From positions 1-64,000 of the forward strand of contig QLTU01000010.1 in assembly GCA_003268905.1 (NCBI GenBank): 64,000 nucleotides of DNA, written 5' to 3'. Below, in pieces: positions 34,112-43,387 of this stretch (the first letter of the stretch is position 1; every line of letters starts with the position of its first letter). The notes under the pieces were generated by a model that was not told the DNA's origin, searched no databases, and worked only from the letters and a program-made list of their open reading frames with translations. The translations under genes and the position numbers were made by a program. Origin of the DNA: Acidovorax defluvii (GTDB taxonomy: Bacteria; Pseudomonadota; Gammaproteobacteria; Burkholderiales; Burkholderiaceae_C).

Positions 34112-34557
34112 GGTGTCAGCGCCTCTTGCGTGACCCGGCCGGAAAGCCAGTCCACGCGCAGCCGGGTGCCAGCACCCGACGTCCGCAAGACCTCAATGCT
34201 GCCTCCGGTTGCGCCACCACTCGGAAGAAAGCGGATAGATGCCTCGCCCTGGCCGGTCAATTCGATGCCTGCCACGGTAGCGCGCATTTGTAGCGCTTCA
34301 GGCAAGGCGCAGGGAAGCCCTCCATACACGCCATACGTGCGTTGGTTCAGGTTGACAGAAAAGCGAATTTCTCGGCCTTCGGCCATAGCGCGGTATCGGG
34401 CTCCGCGCATTTGGCTGAGCATGGTGCGCACGGTGTCGCGGTATTGGGCTGAATCGCGCATGCGGTCAAAGGCCACGGGCGCCAGCCCGATCAGCAACGC
34501 CATGATGCCAAATACCACCAGCAATTCAATCAGCGTAAAACCGCGCTCACGCTGCAT
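34108..34557 (-). CDS. gspH: Type II secretion minor pseudopilin GspH
   Basis: The 149-residue protein begins MQRERGFTLIELLVVFGIM, cleaved after Gly6 with Glu at +5. The C-terminal domain (REIRFSVNLNQRTYGVYGG, SIRFLPSGGATGGSIEV) is typical of GspH/FimT pseudopilins. It links the tip complex to the GspG shaft. It lies 26 bases after gspG and overlaps gspI by four bases. Confidence 0.9.
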   Translation of the reverse strand: MQRERGFTLIELLVVFGIMALLIGLAPVAFDRMRDSAQYRDTVRTMLSQMRGARYRAMAEGREIRFSVNLNQRTYGVYGGLPCALPEALQMRATVAGIELTGQGEASIRFLPSGGATGGSIEVLRTSGAGTRLRVDWLSGRVTQEALTP

Positions 34558-34583
34558 GTTGCATTGACCGCAAAAAACGGCGC

Positions 34584-35039
34584 TCAGTTGGTATTGCGGA
34601 CGTCGGCGTTCTCGCCTTCTCCGCCAGCGGCTCCGTCAGCACCTAGGGACAAAATTTCAATACCGCCATTGGGGCCGGGATTGGCATATTTGTACGGCTT
34701 GCCCCATGGATCAGTTGGCACGCCTCCCTTGAGATAGGGGCCAGTCCAGCCGTTGACGCTACCAGGGCGCTTGACGAGAGCGTCCAGCCCTTCTTCGGTG
34801 GTGGGGTAGCGCCCCACATCCAGCTTGAAGAGTTCCAGCGACTTGTCGAGGTCGGCAATCTGTACGCCAGCGGTTTTGGACTTGGCACCGCCGAGCTGAT
34901 TCAGCACACGGGGGCCGACCAAACCGGCCAGCAGCGTGAGGATGGCCAGCACAACCAGCAATTCAATCAGGGTGAAGCCGCGCGAAGACTTCCGGGCAGA
35001 GGCGATGCCGCAGGCGCGGCGGGCACGAAGACTCACCAT
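34584..35039 (-). CDS. gspG: Type II secretion major pseudopilin GspG
   Basis: The 151-residue major pseudopilin has a leader cut after Gly21 and the methylated N-terminal helix with Glu at +5 (GFTLIELLVVLAILTLLAG). Landmarks are VGRYPTTEEGLDALV, GPYLKGGVPTDPWGKPYKY and the calcium-binding ILSLGADGAAGGEGENAD near the C-terminus. It polymerises into the pseudopilus. The start at 35039 gives a leader of normal length; frames reaching 35117 run into gspF. Confidence 0.95.
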   Translation of the reverse strand: MVSLRARRACGIASARKSSRGFTLIELLVVLAILTLLAGLVGPRVLNQLGGAKSKTAGVQIADLDKSLELFKLDVGRYPTTEEGLDALVKRPGSVNGWTGPYLKGGVPTDPWGKPYKYANPGPNGGIEILSLGADGAAGGEGENADVRNTN

Positions 35040-35067
35040 GGGAGACGGTTCCTTGGGCAAACGAAAA

Positions 35068-36324
35068 TTATACGGCGAGGTCATTGATGGACAGGATTCC
35101 GAGCAGGATGGACACAATGATGGCGGCGATCAGCATGCCCAGCACCAGAATCAGCACGGGCTCAACCAGCGTGAGAAGGCGTTTGATGCCGGTTTCGACC
35201 TCGCGGTTCAATATATTCGCCAGCTCCAGCATCATGGGGCCGATGCGGCCGGTTTCCTCGCCCACGCGGATGAGGTTGATGGCCAGGGGCTCGAAGATGC
35301 CCGTGGCGGAAAGCGCCTGCACCACCCGGCCACCCTCTTTGACGATGGGTGCCACGCGCGCCAGCGCCTGCTGCAGCACCACGTTGCCCACGGTTTCGGT
35401 AGCGATGTGCAGCGCAGTGAGCATGGGCACGCCATTGCCCAGCAAAGTGCCCATCGAGCGCGAGAACAGCGTGAGTTGGTATTTGAGCGCCAGCGGCCCC
35501 ATGAGCGGCAGGCGCAGCACCAGGGTCTGCCACCACTTGCGCCCCGTCGGCGAGCGCAGCCAGCGCATCAGCAGCATGCCTCCGCCCACCGCCACCACGC
35601 CCATGAACAGGCCGTAGCGCGTGAACGCCTGGCCCAGGCCCATGACCAGGCGCGTGGGCATGGGCAGCGCATCGCCCATGTCGGTGAACAGTTTTTCAAA
35701 CTGCGGCACGACAAAGCCGAGCATGGCGATGAGCGAGAGCACGGCCACGCCGAGCAGGATGGCGGGGTAGATGGTGGCGGAGATGACGTTATCGCGCAGC
35801 GCGCGCTGGCGTTCCATGTGCTCGACCAGGCGGTCAAGCACGGCGGACATCTGCCCGCTGGCCTCGCCCGAGCGCACCATGTTGATGTAGAAGTCGCCAA
35901 ACAGCTCGCGGTGCGCGGCCAGCGCGCGGCTGAGCGGCGTGCCGCCCTTGACGGCGTCCAGGATGCCCTGCACCAGCGCGCCGACGCTGGGCTTGTGGCT
36001 CATGTCGATGAGCACGCGCAGGGCGTTGTCGAGCGCCAGGCCGGCGCGCAACATGATGGCCAGCTCGGACGTGAGCGCCAGCACGTCGGGCGCAGTGACG
36101 GGCCCCTTGGCCTGGCGCACCTTGGGTTGCGCAAAGCCGCCAGGGGCATTGACCGTGCCCGCACCTCCAGCCGATGCGGGAGCCCCGCTGGCGTCATCAA
36201 TGCTCAGCGGCGTCAGGCCTTGGCCGCGCAGTTGCTTGAGGGCTGCAGCGGCACTAGCGGCACTGAGACGCCCTTCTTGCACCTTGCCCGAAGCCGAGGC
36301 GGCGCGCCAGACGAACTCAGGCAT
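35068..36324 (-). CDS. gspF: Type II secretion inner-membrane platform protein GspF
   Basis: The 418-residue protein has two T2SSF repeats and three membrane segments (near residues 190-210, 240-260 and 385-410). Repeated motifs FINMVRSGEASGQM-like and INLIRVGEETGRIGPM are the conserved halves. It couples the GspE ATPase to pseudopilus assembly. Its start overlaps the gspE stop by eight bases. It is slightly longer than usual owing to an alanine/glycine insert near residues 45-65. Confidence 0.94.
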   Translation of the reverse strand: MPEFVWRAASASGKVQEGRLSAASAAAALKQLRGQGLTPLSIDDASGAPASAGGAGTVNAPGGFAQPKVRQAKGPVTAPDVLALTSELAIMLRAGLALDNALRVLIDMSHKPSVGALVQGILDAVKGGTPLSRALAAHRELFGDFYINMVRSGEASGQMSAVLDRLVEHMERQRALRDNVISATIYPAILLGVAVLSLIAMLGFVVPQFEKLFTDMGDALPMPTRLVMGLGQAFTRYGLFMGVVAVGGGMLLMRWLRSPTGRKWWQTLVLRLPLMGPLALKYQLTLFSRSMGTLLGNGVPMLTALHIATETVGNVVLQQALARVAPIVKEGGRVVQALSATGIFEPLAINLIRVGEETGRIGPMMLELANILNREVETGIKRLLTLVEPVLILVLGMLIAAIIVSILLGILSINDLAV

Positions 36325-38044
36325 CGGCTTGGTCCTGTGTCACGCGAGCCAATTCGTCGAGCGTGGTGTGGCCTGCCGCCACCTTGCGCAGGCCGTCTTC
36401 GTACAGGCTCAGCATGCCGCTCTGCGCGGCAATGGTATTGAGGATGTTGGCGTCGCGCCCCTCGATGATGGCGCGGCGCATGGGCTCGTCGAGCAGCAGC
36501 AGCTCGTGGATGCCGGTGCGCCCACGGTAGCCCGACTGGCGGCACTGCTCGCAGCCCACGGCCCGGTACACCGGCTGGGTCGCAGCGCAAAACCGCGCCA
36601 GCCCCGTACTCTCGCGCACCTCGGGGCCCGGCTCATAGGCCTCTTTGCAATTGCCGCACAGGGTGCGCACCAAGCGCTGGGCCAGCACGCCGTTGACGGC
36701 AGAGGTGATGAGGTAAGGCTCCACGCCCATGTCCTGCATGCGGATCACGGCGCCAGCGGCCGTATTGGTATGCAAGGTTGAGAGCACCAAATGACCGGTC
36801 AGAGCGGACTGCACGGCAATTTGGGCAGTTTCGCCATCGCGCATTTCGCCAATCATGATGATGTCGGGGTCTTGCCGCAGGATGGAGCGCAGGGCGTTGG
36901 CGAAGGTCAGGTTGATCTGCGAATGCACCTGGATCTGGTTGATGCCTTCGAGCTGGTATTCCACCGGATCTTCGACGGTGATGATCTTCTGCGCCGTGGC
37001 GTCGATCTTGGCCAGCGCGGCATACAGCGTGGTGGTCTTGCCCGAGCCGGTGGGGCCGGTGACCAGCAGAATGCCGTGCGGGCGCGCCAGCAGGGTGTTG
37101 AAGCGCGCCAGGGTGTCTTTTTCAAACCCCATTTTTTCGAGTTCGAGGCGCACGCTGGCACGGTCAAGCACGCGCATGACCACGCTTTCGCCGTGCACGG
37201 TGGGCACGGTGGAGACACGCAGGTCCAGCTCGCGCCCCTTGACGCGGGTCTTGATGCGCCCGTCTTGCGGCAGGCGGCGCTCGGCAATGTCCAGGTGGGC
37301 CAGCAGCTTGACGCGTGAGTTGACGGCGGCGGACAGGCGCGGCGGCACCAGTTCGCCGGGGTGGATCACGCCATCGACGCGGTAGCGCACGTGCAGGCCG
37401 TCGTCGAACGGCTCCAGGTGGATGTCCGAGGCGCGCAGGTCGATCACGCGGCCGATGATGGTGTTGACCAGACGGATGACGGGCGCCTCGCTGGCCAGGT
37501 CTTTCAGGTGCTCGACAAAATCGCCGCCATCGGAGCCGTCGCCAAAACCGTCGTCACCCTCTTCAGAGGCCTCCTCGACCGGCTCGGCCAGGGCCTTTTC
37601 AATATCGCTTTCGAGTGCCAGGTGCGGCCGGATGGTGCAGCCCGTGGCCAGGTGCAGGGCCTTGACCACGAAGGCGTCTTGCGGCACGGCCATGGCCACG
37701 TGCAGCTCGCCGTCTTCGAGGCGCAGCGGGTAGATGGCGTTGGCGTGCAGAAACTCGGGCAGCAGCCCCTCGACCTCGGGCATGAGGTCGGGAAAGCCAT
37801 CGGCCGGCACCAGGGGAATGCCCAACTGGGTGGACAGGGCCTGCGCCACATCGTTGTCGGACACCAGGCCCAGGCGCACCAGCACGCGCCCGAGCATGCT
37901 GCCCATTTCTTGCTGCGCGGAGAGCGCGCGATCCAGGTCGCGCGCGCTGAGCTTACCGGCCTGCACCAGCAGTTCGCCAATGCGCGGGCGCTGCGCGGCG
38001 GCGTCGCCCAGCAAAGCCCCCGGCATAAATGTCTGTGTCGTCAT
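36317..38044 (-). CDS. gspE: Type II secretion ATPase GspE
   Basis: The 575-residue ATPase has an N-terminal GspL-binding domain (1 to about 160), an acidic linker (157-175), Walker A GPTGSGKTT at 330-338, a Walker B region DPDIIMIGEMRD (392-403), the His box near GHLVLSTLHTN (417-427) and a four-cysteine zinc site at Cys463, 466, 498 and 501. It drives pseudopilus assembly from the cytoplasm. It is the first gene of the gsp operon; a very A/T-rich stretch (AATATATAATATTCAAT near 38060-38076) just upstream could hold its promoter. Confidence 0.95.
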   Translation of the reverse strand: MTTQTFMPGALLGDAAAQRPRIGELLVQAGKLSARDLDRALSAQQEMGSMLGRVLVRLGLVSDNDVAQALSTQLGIPLVPADGFPDLMPEVEGLLPEFLHANAIYPLRLEDGELHVAMAVPQDAFVVKALHLATGCTIRPHLALESDIEKALAEPVEEASEEGDDGFGDGSDGGDFVEHLKDLASEAPVIRLVNTIIGRVIDLRASDIHLEPFDDGLHVRYRVDGVIHPGELVPPRLSAAVNSRVKLLAHLDIAERRLPQDGRIKTRVKGRELDLRVSTVPTVHGESVVMRVLDRASVRLELEKMGFEKDTLARFNTLLARPHGILLVTGPTGSGKTTTLYAALAKIDATAQKIITVEDPVEYQLEGINQIQVHSQINLTFANALRSILRQDPDIIMIGEMRDGETAQIAVQSALTGHLVLSTLHTNTAAGAVIRMQDMGVEPYLITSAVNGVLAQRLVRTLCGNCKEAYEPGPEVRESTGLARFCAATQPVYRAVGCEQCRQSGYRGRTGIHELLLLDEPMRRAIIEGRDANILNTIAAQSGMLSLYEDGLRKVAAGHTTLDELARVTQDQADA

Positions 38045-38075
38045 TGGAACCCAGGGTGTCGCGAATATATAATAT

Positions 38076-39947
38076 TCAATTATTCGTCATTCTACAGCGG
38101 GCCTTAATCTTCCCCAAATGAATATTTTGTATATTATTCACCGGATCAAATCGAACCCCCCCATGAAATCCCGTAGAACTCTCAAGCCTAAAATGCAATA
38201 GCTGCAATGATTTATCTGCTGCCTTAATAATTAATTGCTTTGAATTCCGCTCACCAAACTCACTCTCACCAGGAGTGAGGTAGAAAATTTGCGCCGTCGC
38301 ATCCTTTTCAACACCCATGCTTACAACAAAATCAATAACAGTGCACCCCTTCATTAATTTCTCAAGGTCGACGGGGAAGTTAACTTGAGAATCCAAACCC
38401 TGAGAAATGTAGTGCCCCGGCGACAAATATTTCAGATCCGAAAGAGAATATTCATAGCCATCCTCCTTTTCATCAAATAAATATTTTTCATCAACAGAAG
38501 CATTGTCTTCAAATAGAAGCGGAAACCCCCGAACAAAGGAGGCATTCTTTTTATATGCATATGCATATCCAGGAAAAGAATCTGGGATATCCTGATCCCC
38601 TCTAGGCGGCGCAAGCCCTTGGCAATGAATTTTCATGCCTCGTTGCACACTTTCCAGCAGACATTTTGCCGTCGCCTCGCGCACATCAGCAACACTTTTC
38701 TGAAAATCAAAATGAGAAAATATTCCGCTTTTTGCAGTTGCAAAAAATAACAATCCGCCCATTCCAATGAAGATGCATTTAATTCCTTTTCCCAGAAATA
38801 TTTTCCTCTCTTTTGCCAGCACCATAAATCCAACCATCAACCAAGGCCAAAACAATGTCACCCAAAAATAATGAAACCGATAAAATCCATAGGAATAAAT
38901 ATCCAGCGGATTTTCAATATCTTCCGGCCTGAAGTTCGCTCTACCAGCAGACACCATTCCAAGATACACACAAATTACCGCCCCCAAAGAAAAATAAACA
39001 ACGATCGCCTTCCGCCCTCGCAGGGAAGAATTCTGATTCTTCCGCCCCATAGAAAATAACAAACCGCCCATTACCAGTGAAATTGCGATAATCACTGCAG
39101 TAATGAAAAAAGAGGTCAGCAACCACTGTTGAGGCAGCAACAACGATCTTCCGATTTTTCCCATATAAAATAGCCAAAAATCAAGATCACTGGGAAGTGC
39201 TAAGGGCACGCCCGTGTGTGTTCCTCTTGCTTTCAAGAAAGCAAAATAAATTTGCACGGCTACAGAAAATAGGCCAGAAGCCAAAAGCCAAAGCGATTTA
39301 CTCTTTAAATCCTTTTGATCATCACCAGAAAACAAGTAGATTGACAATATCAATATCGCAACAGCACAAACAAGTACGCCAATAGCGCCAGAGATATAGG
39401 TAAATCCTGAAATAATTCCTACCACAAACACCAATGGACCAGAAAATTCAATCGCGATTTTTGAAAAAACCACTAAAAAAATTGCCGCCAAAATAAAAAC
39501 AAGAGGTAATACCTGATGGTATGCGAGATTTTCCCAGCCCCAGTAAGAATCAGGTTGCAACATGAAGAGCACAAGCAAAAAGCACACGGATGCCTGCAAC
39601 CTATCTCCCAAAGATTCAATCAAAAGCTTCCATTGAAGCCACATCAATCCGCCAAGAACAACGATCATTGAAATCAGTTGATACGCTATGGAGTTTCCAT
39701 CCAAATAACGTTGTGCAAGAGCATCCAGCGCAAACCCCACGGGAGCGAGCGTATCGTTTACCGGTCTAAAAAGATAAGCAGGCGCCAAAGAGTCAATATT
39801 ACCATCCACATATCCACGCCAGTCATCAAACCATGGAATATCAATTCCATATCTCAGCCAGGCGAGCGCTCTCAAAACAAGACTCAGCACCGGAAAAAAT
39901 ATAAGTGCCAGACACATATACCGACATGAGAAAGATTTAATTTTCAT
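38076..39947 (-). CDS. Polytopic membrane protein, GT-C glycosyltransferase-like
   Basis: The 623-residue protein has about ten hydrophobic segments over residues 10-420 and a soluble C-terminal part of about 190 residues. The first extracytoplasmic loop carries IPWFDDWRG with Asp41/Asp42, the acidic pair expected in GT-C enzymes that use polyprenyl-phosphate sugars. It follows a GtrA gene and lies near a GtrB-like gene, as serotype-specific Gtr transferases do, so it probably adds a side sugar to O-antigen in the periplasm. I do not recognise a closer family. Its DNA is roughly 40% GC with many AAA/AAT codons, unlike its neighbours, pointing to horizontal transfer. The stop lies 31 bases before gspE. 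Confidence 0.72.
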   Translation of the reverse strand: MKIKSFSCRYMCLALIFFPVLSLVLRALAWLRYGIDIPWFDDWRGYVDGNIDSLAPAYLFRPVNDTLAPVGFALDALAQRYLDGNSIAYQLISMIVVLGGLMWLQWKLLIESLGDRLQASVCFLLVLFMLQPDSYWGWENLAYHQVLPLVFILAAIFLVVFSKIAIEFSGPLVFVVGIISGFTYISGAIGVLVCAVAILILSIYLFSGDDQKDLKSKSLWLLASGLFSVAVQIYFAFLKARGTHTGVPLALPSDLDFWLFYMGKIGRSLLLPQQWLLTSFFITAVIIAISLVMGGLLFSMGRKNQNSSLRGRKAIVVYFSLGAVICVYLGMVSAGRANFRPEDIENPLDIYSYGFYRFHYFWVTLFWPWLMVGFMVLAKERKIFLGKGIKCIFIGMGGLLFFATAKSGIFSHFDFQKSVADVREATAKCLLESVQRGMKIHCQGLAPPRGDQDIPDSFPGYAYAYKKNASFVRGFPLLFEDNASVDEKYLFDEKEDGYEYSLSDLKYLSPGHYISQGLDSQVNFPVDLEKLMKGCTVIDFVVSMGVEKDATAQIFYLTPGESEFGERNSKQLIIKAADKSLQLLHFRLESSTGFHGGVRFDPVNNIQNIHLGKIKARCRMTNN

Positions 39948-40350
39948 GGAATTTATTCTTATTTTTCACAAAAATTAATCCGCTCAAAAAATATGTCATT
40001 GGAACAGTGCAAATTGCCGAAAAAAAAGTCGCCCACACAATAAATGCAGGAAAAATTTTTATCCATAAAACAACCAAAATCAAGCCTGCCAAATATTGAA
40101 AAAAATAGACCAATCCCAACAGCAACAGTCCATGGCGCCCACCACCACCTCTAAAGACAAAATATCGATTCAGAATATATGCAAAAAAAATACCAAAAAC
40201 AAAAGCTAAAGTGTAGCTCCATCGATATGGCATTATATTTAGCAAAAAAACATAAATCCCCCAAGTTATAACCGTATTCAAACCACCGGAAATTAAAAAC
40301 CTCAATACTCTCAATCTACGACCATGCAAAACCACAGGCATTTTAAGCAT
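39937..40350 (-). CDS. GtrA-family membrane protein
   Basis: The 137-residue protein has four hydrophobic segments and the GtrA landmarks RFLISGGLNTVITWGIYVFL and AFVFGIFFAYILNRYFVF. GtrA proteins are thought to flip undecaprenyl-phosphate-linked glucose or similar sugars across the inner membrane. It overlaps the start of the downstream GT-C-like gene by 11 bases and shares its A/T-rich composition. Together with the GtrB-like enzyme it forms an O-antigen side-chain module. Confidence 0.88.
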   Translation of the reverse strand: MLKMPVVLHGRRLRVLRFLISGGLNTVITWGIYVFLLNIMPYRWSYTLAFVFGIFFAYILNRYFVFRGGGGRHGLLLLGLVYFFQYLAGLILVVLWIKIFPAFIVWATFFSAICTVPMTYFLSGLIFVKNKNKFHEN

Positions 40351-40353
40351 TTT

Positions 40354-41301
40354 CTATGCTTTTGCCAGCCTGAGAAAATCATCGTAATCTCGCACATAAT
40401 CATCTGCATCGTAGTGCTCTGAAGCCAGCACCAACAGCACCGCATCAGGTGAATAACAGTATTGAATTCCCCAAGTCATAGGAGGTAGAAAGAGTCCCTG
40501 TGACGGCTGACTCAGCACAAATTCTTCACGACAGTCGCCATCGTCAGCAACCACATGCACACGGCCTTTTACAGCCACCAAAAACTGGGCGCATAGCAAA
40601 TGCGCGTGTTCTCCGCGGATTTCGATGCTGGGCACGTCATAGACCAGAAAGTAGCGACGCGCTTCAAAAGGCACATCCTGCCCCAGCTCCGCCACCGACA
40701 GGCTGCCGCGCATGTCCACCACCTGGCGCAAGTTGTGCAAAGTCACACCACGTACCCGAGTGGAGCACACGCCGACTGTCGGCATGGCCGCAGCAACAAG
40801 CTCATCGGTCTGCTCGCTGGCGGCATGTGAAACCGTATCCACATAACCGACGATTTTCGCTGGATTGCCAACCACCACGGCGTTGGGAGGCACGTTACGG
40901 GTAACGACTGCCCCGGCCCCCACCATGGCGCGCGAGCCAATGGTCACGCCCGGCAGGATGGTGGCATTGGCGCCGATAGACGCTCCCCGTCGCACTTCGG
41001 TGTGCGCGAAAGCCTGCGGATACTGCTTGCTGCGCGGAAAAATGTCATTCGTGAAGGTGGCATTAGGACCAACAAACACGTCGTCTTCCAGACGCACGCC
41101 GTCCCACAGCTGCACGCCACATTTGATGGTGACGCGGTCACCCACCAAGACATCGTTTTCGATAAACACGTGGTCGCAAACATTGCAGTCAGCGCCAATG
41201 CGTGCCCCAGGCAAAACATGTGCAAAGGCCCAGATACGCGTTCCTGCCCCCAGATGGGGGCTCTCGCACAGAGCCTGAGGGTGGACAAATGCATCAGCCA
41301 T
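40354..41301 (-). CDS. Bifunctional acetyltransferase/3,4-ketoisomerase, WxcM/FdtD-like
   Basis: Residues 1-160 of this 315-residue protein form a left-handed beta-helix acetyltransferase (hexapeptide repeats, VGPNATFTNDIFPRS, GANATILPGVTIG, VVVGNPAKIVG). Residues about 183-315 form a cupin like FdtA/QdtA (LRQVVDMRGSLSVAELG, then GEHAHLLCAQFL at 230-241 and MTWGIQYCYSPDAVLL). Fusions of this kind isomerise dTDP-4-keto-6-deoxyglucose to the 3-keto sugar and later N-acetylate the 3-amino sugar. With the nearby aminotransferase and RmlA/RmlB the path to dTDP-Fuc3NAc or dTDP-Qui3NAc is complete. The start at 41301 overlaps the GtrB-like gene by eight bases. Confidence 0.86.
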   Translation of the reverse strand: MADAFVHPQALCESPHLGAGTRIWAFAHVLPGARIGADCNVCDHVFIENDVLVGDRVTIKCGVQLWDGVRLEDDVFVGPNATFTNDIFPRSKQYPQAFAHTEVRRGASIGANATILPGVTIGSRAMVGAGAVVTRNVPPNAVVVGNPAKIVGYVDTVSHAASEQTDELVAAAMPTVGVCSTRVRGVTLHNLRQVVDMRGSLSVAELGQDVPFEARRYFLVYDVPSIEIRGEHAHLLCAQFLVAVKGRVHVVADDGDCREEFVLSQPSQGLFLPPMTWGIQYCYSPDAVLLVLASEHYDADDYVRDYDDFLRLAKA

Positions 41302-42250
41302 GGGAAGGTACTCGGGGTTCGGGGGTATTGAAATTGTCGACACGCAAGCGGATGGCCAGCGGACGGGCCTTGGTGTTTTCATAAGCACGCCAAGCATAGG
41401 ACCCGACGATACCCAGACTCAGCAGATTGAGTGCGCCAAAGAACACAATCATCAACATGGTCATGGCGTAGCCTGGCACCGTGATGGCACCTGCAGCCCT
41501 CGCCACCGCAACGATCAGCCCCACCATTGCGGCTGCAGCTGCCCCAATGGCGCCTCCGCGAATCAGCAGGCGAATAGGCAAGTCGGTAAAGGCGAAGACG
41601 CTGTCCATGAGGTAGTTGATTTTCTTGCGCAGTGTCCAGGCCGATTCTCCATGCTGGCGCGGTTGGCGTACATAGGGCACTTGCTGGCGCCTGAAACCCA
41701 GCCAAAAAATTTGCGCAATCAGCGAACTGTGGCGTTCCTCCAACTGCATGAGGGTGTCGCGAAAAACGCGATTGCAACCAAACACATCCACGCCGCCGGG
41801 CGGCACTTCAGGGACGACGTAGCGGCGGTACAAGCCCCAGAAAATTTGCGCAGGCAAGCGCTTGAGCAGCGGCTCCATGCGCGCCTCGCGCACGGCCACC
41901 ACGATGTCTGCTTGGTCTTGCGCCAGAATGGCGTGCATTTTCAGGACGAGTTCGGGGGGCTCTTGAAGGTCAGCGGCCATTACAGTGAAGTACGGCCCAT
42001 CGGCGATTTCGAGCCCCGCACGAATAGCCGCAAACGAGCCAAAATTGCGTGTGAGCAAGACCAAGCGCGAGCGAAACGCGCACTGTGGCAAGCGTTCGCG
42101 CAGAATTTCATAACACCTGTCGGGGCTACCATCCACCACAAAGATGGTTTCCATGGCTCCGCCAAGCTGCTCACTCAGGCCGTGCACCGCAGCAATCAGA
42201 TCGGGTAACGACCCCTCGTTGCGATAAACAGGGATAACGAGGCTCAGCAC
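41294..42250 (-). CDS. GtrB-like family 2 glycosyltransferase
   Basis: The 318-residue protein has a GT2/DPM1-like catalytic domain (LSLVIPVYRNEGSLPDLI, IFVVDGSPDRC, TVMAADLQEPPE with the metal-site acids) and two C-terminal membrane helices at about 230-255 and 262-285. Such enzymes load a sugar onto undecaprenyl phosphate at the cytoplasmic face. The start is GTG at 42250, overlapping the aminotransferase stop. The GtrA flippase and GT-C-like transferase lie downstream with the WxcM-like gene between them. The loaded sugar is unknown but could be the 3-acetamido sugar made by its neighbours. Confidence 0.88.
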   Translation of the reverse strand: MLSLVIPVYRNEGSLPDLIAAVHGLSEQLGGAMETIFVVDGSPDRCYEILRERLPQCAFRSRLVLLTRNFGSFAAIRAGLEIADGPYFTVMAADLQEPPELVLKMHAILAQDQADIVVAVREARMEPLLKRLPAQIFWGLYRRYVVPEVPPGGVDVFGCNRVFRDTLMQLEERHSSLIAQIFWLGFRRQQVPYVRQPRQHGESAWTLRKKINYLMDSVFAFTDLPIRLLIRGGAIGAAAAAMVGLIVAVARAAGAITVPGYAMTMLMIVFFGALNLLSLGIVGSYAWRAYENTKARPLAIRLRVDNFNTPEPRVPSHG

Positions 42251-43368
42251 GCCGCGCCTTTGTCTTGCAGGAAAAATTCCTGTACGGCACCAATGACGCG
42301 ATCCACGTCAGATTGCAACATCCCGGGGTAACACGGCAACGACACCACTTCCGCGCAGGCAGCCTGCGTGACTTCCAGCGCACCCACCAGATGGGCATGC
42401 GGGTAGGCGGGCTGCAGATGATCCGCAATAGGGTAATGCACGTCGGTCGCAATGCCATGTGCTTGCAAGAAGACGCGCAGCGCGTCGCGCCGCGGGGAGC
42501 GGACCACGTAGAGATGGGCTGCATAGTCGCCATTCACCGAGGGTGGGCACTGCAAAGGCAAGACTGCGAAAGCCTGGTTGTAGCGCGCGGCAATGTGACG
42601 GCGCTGGGCATTCTGTGCGTCCAGCAAAGGCAACTTGGCGCGCAAGATGGCCGCCTGCATTTCGTCAAGCCGGCTATTGCACCCGCCTGGCACGGCGACT
42701 GTGTATTTATGCGACCAGCCGTACTGGCGCAGGGTGCACAGGCTGGCCGCCAAGGCGGCATCGCCCGTTGTGACGGCGCCGCCATCACCCAACGCTCCGA
42801 GGTTTTTGGTGGGATAGAAGCTGAAGCAGCCCAACCGTCCCCAACTGCCCGCCTTGCGCCCGGCCAACTCAGCGCCGTGAGACTGAGCACAATCTTCGAT
42901 GAGAGGAACACCAGCACGCTCACACAACGCCGACAGCGCAGGCATGTCAGCCATGTGTCCGTACAGGTGGGTAACAATGACGGCCGCTGGTTGGCTGGCC
43001 AGGGCCTGCTCCAGCGCCACGGGCGACAGCGTAAGCGTGGCCTCGTCCACATCGGCATACAAGGGAACCGCACCAATGGCATGAATTGCCGTGCTGCCAT
43101 AAAAACCAGCGTTAGCGACAGCCACGACCTTGTCGCCAGGGGCCACACCCACGGCCCGCAATGCCAGTTCCAGGGCATCAGTTCCGTTTGCGACAGACAC
43201 ACAGTGTGCTGCCCCGATATAACGCGCGAACTCTGACTCAAAGCCTTGCACCTGCTGGCCCAGCACGTACCAATGACTGTCAAGCACCTGCTGAATGGCA
43301 GTGCCCAGATCGATGCCTGCGTTGACTGCAGCGGCGGAGAACAATGGGATGGGAGCGGGATGGGCCAT
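42244..43368 (-). CDS. DegT/DnrJ/EryC1 sugar aminotransferase, FdtB/QdtB-like
   Basis: The 374-residue PLP enzyme has Lys188 in FYPTKNLGALGDGG as the cofactor lysine, Asp159 in IEDCAQSHGA for the pyridine nitrogen, and VANGTDALELAL near residue 60 for the phosphate. Enzymes of this group aminate dTDP-3-keto-6-deoxyhexoses at carbon 3 using glutamate. It lies between rmlC and the GtrB-like gene and close to the WxcM-like isomerase/acetyltransferase, which makes the FdtB/QdtB assignment likely. Carbon-4 aminotransferases are the alternative. ATG 43368 gives the expected N-terminus. Confidence 0.88.
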   Translation of the reverse strand: MAHPAPIPLFSAAAVNAGIDLGTAIQQVLDSHWYVLGQQVQGFESEFARYIGAAHCVSVANGTDALELALRAVGVAPGDKVVAVANAGFYGSTAIHAIGAVPLYADVDEATLTLSPVALEQALASQPAAVIVTHLYGHMADMPALSALCERAGVPLIEDCAQSHGAELAGRKAGSWGRLGCFSFYPTKNLGALGDGGAVTTGDAALAASLCTLRQYGWSHKYTVAVPGGCNSRLDEMQAAILRAKLPLLDAQNAQRRHIAARYNQAFAVLPLQCPPSVNGDYAAHLYVVRSPRRDALRVFLQAHGIATDVHYPIADHLQPAYPHAHLVGALEVTQAACAEVVSLPCYPGMLQSDVDRVIGAVQEFFLQDKGAAC

Positions 43369-43387
43369 AACAGGTATTTTTAGAGTT

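Noticed and set aside
36317-38044. Possible PilB-type pilus ATPase instead of GspE
   Set aside because: The operon continues with gspF-G-H-I-J-K-L-M-D and carries no type IV pilin, so GspE is the better call.
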